From contig CAWBXR010000012.1 of the NCBI GenBank assembly GCA_963792815.1, positions 124,001-188,000 of the forward strand: 64,000 nucleotides of DNA, written 5' to 3'. Position numbers and translations under genes: made by a program. Below are positions 60,260-64,000 of the stretch, piece after piece. The DNA is from JARRPM01 sp963792815. GTDB taxonomy: Bacteria > Pseudomonadota > Gammaproteobacteria > Pseudomonadales > Halieaceae. The notes under the pieces were generated by a model. The model was not told where the DNA came from and made no database searches. It saw nothing but the letters and a program-made list of their open reading frames with translations. Position 1 is the first letter of the stretch. Every line of letters starts with the position of its first letter.

Positions 60260-60781
60260 TCATCTGGCCAGCGCTATGTTCAGCTCGGCCAGGTTCGCCA
60301 CCATGTCCTGGGCGGAGGTGCCGGGCTGCACCTGCCGGTCGATCTTCAGGATCGTGCCATCCACGCCGATATAGAACGTCTCGCGCCGGGCAAACGCGCC
60401 CGACTGCAGCACGCCATAGGCTTCGGCCACAGCCTTTGACGGGTCACTCAGCAGCGGGAAGTCCGCTCCGGTGGACTCGGCAAAGCCGATGTTTTCCTTG
60501 AGCGGGTCGACGCTGGCCATGAAATAAGCCACATCGTACTTGCGGATCTGGTCGCCGTTCTCTGCCAGGGACTTGCACTCGATAGTACAGCCGCTGGTGA
60601 AGGCCCGGGGAAACCAGGCTATGACCACCGCCTGTTTACCCTTGTAGTCAGCAAGCGTGTGGGTCTGGCCGTCGGTGCCTTGCAGGGTAAAGTCCGGCGC
60701 CGGGTCGCCCACCTTAAGCTCGCCGGCGTGGGCAGCGAACGTCGACAGCGCAAGACAACACAGCAGTGCGAAGCTTTTCAT
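60260..60781 (-). CDS. Periplasmic peroxiredoxin (AhpC/TSA, Bcp-like)
   Basis: A 173-residue thioredoxin-fold peroxidase with a signal peptide (MKSFALLCCLALSTFAAHA). The conserved core LKVGDPAPDFTLQGTDG precedes the active site WFPRAFTSGCTIECKSL, with peroxidatic C65 and a likely resolving C69 three residues on. The Arg of the active site is expected later (RRETFYIGVDG). The export signal is unusual for Bcp-type enzymes, which are mostly cytoplasmic, and suggests peroxide defence in the periplasm. GGAG precedes the ATG at 60781. Confidence 0.9.
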   Translation of the reverse strand: MKSFALLCCLALSTFAAHAGELKVGDPAPDFTLQGTDGQTHTLADYKGKQAVVIAWFPRAFTSGCTIECKSLAENGDQIRKYDVAYFMASVDPLKENIGFAESTGADFPLLSDPSKAVAEAYGVLQSGAFARRETFYIGVDGTILKIDRQVQPGTSAQDMVANLAELNIALAR

Positions 60782-60871
60782 TTCATTCTCCTTTTTCGGC
60801 AACAGTGAACGCGATAGTGCGCTCTCCCTGAGGTACGGCGCAAGGGCGCCTGAAGATCATCCGGCGCAACA

Positions 60872-62275
60872 CTATCGCGGCGCGGGGTCCGAACACCAGC
60901 CCAGGATCATTGCCGCCAGCTGGGACCGGCGTTCATCGTGTTTGCGGTCATTGCGGATATCGTCGAAGATCCTGGCCAGGCGCTTGCGCTCCCGGTCGCT
61001 CAGCCCCTCCAGCGGAGCCTGGGTGAGGTCCAGCACGTGGCGGTCGGCGTGGGTCCGGGTACTGACCAGGCGCTGGTGCAGCAGGGCCCGACCCAACAGC
61101 ACGAAAGGGAAATTGATACTCTTGGACGGGCCGTAAGACACCATATTGCCGCCGGTGGGGATGCCTTTCACCTTGATCTGGCCTATTTTATCCGCGTACT
61201 TGCGCGCGCCCCAGACCCCGCTCACAGCGCCGCTGGCGCCTGCAACAAGAGTACCCAGGCCGCCCAGCAGGCCACCGCTGGCCACGTCCAGCGCCATCCC
61301 GGTGGTCCCCCCGACCACCGCTCCGGCGGAGGCCGCCGCCGCTGTCAGCGAGGCCTGGCTCAGGCCCCACAGGTACCACTTCTCGATGTTGAACAGGTCG
61401 GACTCCTCCAGCTCCAGGGTCGCCTCTGATTTGCTCAGGTTGGAATAGTAGTAGAGCTCCTCCACCCGCTGCCGGCACTGGCGCTCGCGCTTGACGAGCT
61501 GTGCCTTGTAGCGCTCAAACAGTATCTTTTGCACCGGCTCCAGGGGCAGGCCCTCCGGCACCGCCTGCTCCACCTTGTAATCGATGGCGTCGACAATAAA
61601 GTCGGTGATGTAACTGCTGGCGCCCTGGGCCTGCTGCTCCCTGTCCTGCCGCAGGATAGCGACTGCCCGTTCCAGCGGCGCCCGCCAGTCCGGGTGGAGA
61701 TGACCGAACAGTTCCAGCAGCTCCAACTGCTTGGTGACCTCGGCCCGATGGGCATCGAAAATACGCACGGTGCGGAAGAACTGGCCCAGACCGGCGGTCC
61801 ACTCCGCCACAAACTCGTCACTGTCGATAGGGTTGATGAGGGCCAGGCTGGGTTGCCCGCTCCAGCGCAGGATCTCCATCTCCGCCTCGTAGTCGGCGCC
61901 ATAGGGACATGAGCCGTCCACCACGTAGATAATGCCCGCGCCGTCAACGACAGGGCGCAGGGCCTGGCACTCGTCCCGAAAATTGGGGTCTCCCTCATGC
62001 TGCTCAACGAACGCCCGTACGGTTTCGGGCCGGGCCGCGGCGTCACTGCAATGGGAATTAAGCCAGTCCAGCACGGCCCTGGCGCGCTGCAGGCCGGGCG
62101 TATCCACCAGCACGTAGAGCGTTTCACCGTCTACCTTCATGGGGTAGCGGTTGGCTTCGCGGGTAGACCCCGCCTTCGCGTCGATATACACGCTGTCATC
62201 ACGCGCCAGTGTTGCCACGATACTCGATTTACCCTTGTTGGGCCGACCGACGACGGCAAAAGTCGGAGTGATCAT
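60872..62275 (-). CDS. GTPase with DUF3482 domain
   Basis: A 467-residue protein. The N-terminal Ras-like GTPase domain (~1-170) shows G1 GRPNKGKSS (9-17), a G2/switch region AGSTREANRYP and G3 DTPGLQ. The usual G4 NKxD is replaced by INPIDSDE, so guanine specificity is uncertain. The C-terminal DUF3482 region (~290-460) includes a Gly/Ala-rich hydrophobic stretch (SLTAAAASAGAVVGGTTGMALDVASGGLLGGLGTLVAG) that could insert into or bind membranes. It is encoded 30 bp after the DUF2868 membrane protein, the usual partner; both are of unknown function. Confidence 0.88.
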   Translation of the reverse strand: MITPTFAVVGRPNKGKSSIVATLARDDSVYIDAKAGSTREANRYPMKVDGETLYVLVDTPGLQRARAVLDWLNSHCSDAAARPETVRAFVEQHEGDPNFRDECQALRPVVDGAGIIYVVDGSCPYGADYEAEMEILRWSGQPSLALINPIDSDEFVAEWTAGLGQFFRTVRIFDAHRAEVTKQLELLELFGHLHPDWRAPLERAVAILRQDREQQAQGASSYITDFIVDAIDYKVEQAVPEGLPLEPVQKILFERYKAQLVKRERQCRQRVEELYYYSNLSKSEATLELEESDLFNIEKWYLWGLSQASLTAAAASAGAVVGGTTGMALDVASGGLLGGLGTLVAGASGAVSGVWGARKYADKIGQIKVKGIPTGGNMVSYGPSKSINFPFVLLGRALLHQRLVSTRTHADRHVLDLTQAPLEGLSDRERKRLARIFDDIRNDRKHDERRSQLAAMILGWCSDPAPR

Positions 62276-62305
62276 GGCGCTTCCTTCCGGGTCACCTGGT
62301 TCATG

Positions 62306-63694
62306 TCATTCCCTTTCCAGCGCCTGCACATCCACCGCCTCAAAGGGCAGGGCCCTGGCAAAAACCTGCCAGTCACCCAGTCGTCCGGCGGATACCGGCT
62401 TGCGCGGCAAGGGCACAAGGAACAGGGTACAGCGTGGGACCCTGGCGAAATTGGCAAGAAAGTCGGCCAGGTCCGCCATGGGTGGCTCCCAGGACCTGGT
62501 TGCGACGTAGAGCTGCTCCAGGGGCTTGTCGAAGCAGCTAGCAAGGCGCTCCAGTTCTTCCGGCACGGAGCCCAGGCCCGCGTTGACGATATTGCCGTCG
62601 GCCACCGCGGCAAACTCCTCGAAAGCGGTAACGTCCTCCGGCGTCAGGGCATTTGCCCAGTTCAGCAACAACAGGCCCTGGTTGACCGGGACACTGGCGG
62701 TACCCCGCGCCCGCGGGGGTGCGCTGCCACCCTCCCCCTGGGTTCGCACCAGGGGCGTCTTCATCCGCGCCAGCACCCGCTCGCTGCCGGGCAGCCCAGT
62801 GATGGCCTTGCGCATCTGGCGCCCATAGAAATACCGGGAGAGCAACCACAACAGCAGGCGCGGCAACAGGGCGTAGCACAGCATCGCCATAATCAGGAAC
62901 GGCCACCAGCCGCGCATGTCAGCGATGTTGCCGGGGTTCAGAGAGGTGATCGCCGGGTGAAACCGGGTGGCGAAAATCAGGTCACTGCCAACCGTCGCCT
63001 GGGGCAACCAGGAAGACCAGGGCGTCGCCAGGGCCGCAGTCATGTCTTCCACCAGGCTGTCACTGAGCTGGAAGGTGGAGCCCCAGACAAAGGTGAAATC
63101 ACTCATCGCCAGCACCACGAAAAACGCCGCGATAGCGCCCAGGGTAAACAGGGCGCCGAGCTCCTGGCCATAGCGCAGAAACACCAGGCGCACCACGGAC
63201 TGCGCCTCGCGCAGGTAACGCCGGTCGGGAAATGCACGGGCCACCAGCAGGCGGGCCGGATTGAGTGGAAGCACCACGGGCGCCTGCCCCGGCCCGAGGG
63301 TAAACGCCATCACCACCGCCGCAACCAGGCACAGGAGGAACTGAATGACGACGAATAACAGCAGGAACATGAATACGTTTACCAGCCCGCGCCCGCTGGT
63401 CAGCAAAAAAGCGGCCATGCCGGAAAAACCGAAAAACAGGGCAAGCAGGCGACCGAGCGCCGCCACCGAGGCCTCACTCAGCCAGGGGTCCTTCTGGCCC
63501 TGAACGCCCCGGCGCTGCAGGGAGACCGCATCGAGCCAGAATAACAGCCGGCCACTGTCGTCCCCCGCGCTGCAGCCGGCGGCTATCTCGTGGTCGCGCT
63601 CCCTGGCGGCCTGCACCGGCAGCTCCTTGTCGAGCTCCAGCTGCTCGGCCAGGCGGTAAAGCTCGGATAAAGTAGGCGTTTTCCCTGACATCAC
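62306..63694 (-). CDS. DUF2868 membrane protein
   Basis: A 462-residue protein with an N-terminal cytoplasmic region (LSELYRLAEQLELDKELPVQAARERDHEIA). Four or so membrane spans follow (ALGRLLALFFGFSGMAAFLL, FMFLLLFVVIQFLLCLVAAVVMAF, LGALFTLGAIAAFFVVLAM, WPFLIMAMLCYALLPRLLLWLL), then a C-terminal soluble alpha/beta domain (NQGLLLLNWANALTPEDV to the end). It matches the DUF2868 layout, always found next to a DUF3482 GTPase. The pair may be a membrane-linked GTP-controlled system; no role is known. Start 63694 or 63691. Confidence 0.87.
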   Translation of the reverse strand: MMSGKTPTLSELYRLAEQLELDKELPVQAARERDHEIAAGCSAGDDSGRLLFWLDAVSLQRRGVQGQKDPWLSEASVAALGRLLALFFGFSGMAAFLLTSGRGLVNVFMFLLLFVVIQFLLCLVAAVVMAFTLGPGQAPVVLPLNPARLLVARAFPDRRYLREAQSVVRLVFLRYGQELGALFTLGAIAAFFVVLAMSDFTFVWGSTFQLSDSLVEDMTAALATPWSSWLPQATVGSDLIFATRFHPAITSLNPGNIADMRGWWPFLIMAMLCYALLPRLLLWLLSRYFYGRQMRKAITGLPGSERVLARMKTPLVRTQGEGGSAPPRARGTASVPVNQGLLLLNWANALTPEDVTAFEEFAAVADGNIVNAGLGSVPEELERLASCFDKPLEQLYVATRSWEPPMADLADFLANFARVPRCTLFLVPLPRKPVSAGRLGDWQVFARALPFEAVDVQALERE

Positions 63695-63870
63695 GGTCCT
63701 TTTGGCAAGTTCGGCACTGGGTTTTTGCTGGCGCTGATGACGGCAAGTGTGCGAGGGGGAAGCAGGGGTGTCAATTGAGGTCGGTCACCCGCGTTAAAAG
63801 AAAAACCCAAGTGAAGGCGAAAATGTCATATTCTACGCAGCTCATCGACAGCCAACTCCAGAGGTATCCC

Positions 63871-63981
63871 ATGGCCAAACCGAATTACGCTTTTGAAAAA
63901 CGGCAGCGCGAACTTGCCAAGAAAAAGAAAAAGGAAGAGAAAAAGCTGCAAAAGGCCCAGGCCCAGGAAATCTCCGGATGA
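63871..63981 (+). CDS. Very small, highly charged conserved protein
   Basis: A 36-residue protein: MAKPNYAFEKRQRELAKK followed by a Lys/Glu-rich helix (KKKEEKKLQKAQAQE). AGAGG lies about 7 bases before the ATG. Similar short proteins starting MAKPNYxFEKRQ(R/K)ELAKK occur in Pseudomonas-like genomes (remembered pattern, not checked). Probably one amphipathic, charged helix; function unknown. Confidence 0.7.
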   Translation: MAKPNYAFEKRQRELAKKKKKEEKKLQKAQAQEISG

Positions 63982-64000
63982 TGCCATGACGCCCCCGGCT

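Overview
Organism and overall character. The window is a GC-rich, almost fully coding chromosomal segment of a Gram-negative gammaproteobacterium. The smc-zipA-ligA order, the complete System I cytochrome c maturation operon (ccmA to ccmI), the PstSCAB-PhoU/PhoBR set, hrpB, ttcA and the ybbP-ybbA/tesA neighbourhood fit a marine Pseudomonadales/Cellvibrionales-type bacterium (Halieaceae-like). That placement is inferred from gene content, not from a database search. I see no rRNA, tRNA, CRISPR array, prophage or transposase. Region 1 (1-15.3 kb, mostly minus strand): a phosphate-starvation region. It holds phoB-phoR-phoU2 and pstS-pstC-pstA-pstB-phoU1. Further left are a porin, a small secreted protein, and a lipoprotein followed by a very large secreted protein built from 399-residue tandem repeats and cut by the left edge. 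Pho-box-like direct repeats with 11-bp spacing precede phoB, pstS, the porin, the small secreted gene and the lipoprotein/repeat-protein pair, so the Pho regulon here probably reaches the window edge. A ribbon-helix-helix regulator and a tiny membrane protein sit inside. Region 2 (15.3-34.4 kb, minus strand): a translationally coupled three-gene 2-oxoacid:ferredoxin oxidoreductase (FAD/Fe-S subunit, alpha, beta); the ligA-zipA-smc division/replication block with a lytic-transglycosylase-like lipoprotein; and ccmABCDEFGHI, coupled to the tRNA thiolation gene ttcA. Region 3 (34.4-46.9 kb): ttcA, malate dehydrogenase, a TetR regulator, and a 534-bp intergenic region with two inverted copies of a 129-bp structured repeat whose differences are largely compensatory. 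Then come a YbbP/YbbA-like ABC exporter, tesA, bioA, a PhzF-like isomerase, a potassium-channel-like protein with a C-terminal zinc ribbon, and a YgiQ-type radical SAM protein. Region 4 (46.9-64 kb): an RND efflux pair, hrpB, a HAD-PlsC fusion, an NnrU-like membrane protein, DUF1330, an MDR dehydrogenase, a Blc lipocalin, an acyltransferase, a DUF2970 membrane protein behind a good sigma-54 promoter match, a periplasmic peroxiredoxin, a DUF3482 GTPase/DUF2868 pair and a 36-residue charged protein. Sequence quality. Five otherwise intact genes (phoR, the transglycosylase lipoprotein, bioA, ygiQ and the RND pump) carry seven single-base-type frame breaks, mostly +1. These look more like sequencing or assembly errors than gene decay. 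They are annotated as full-length genes with the break noted.
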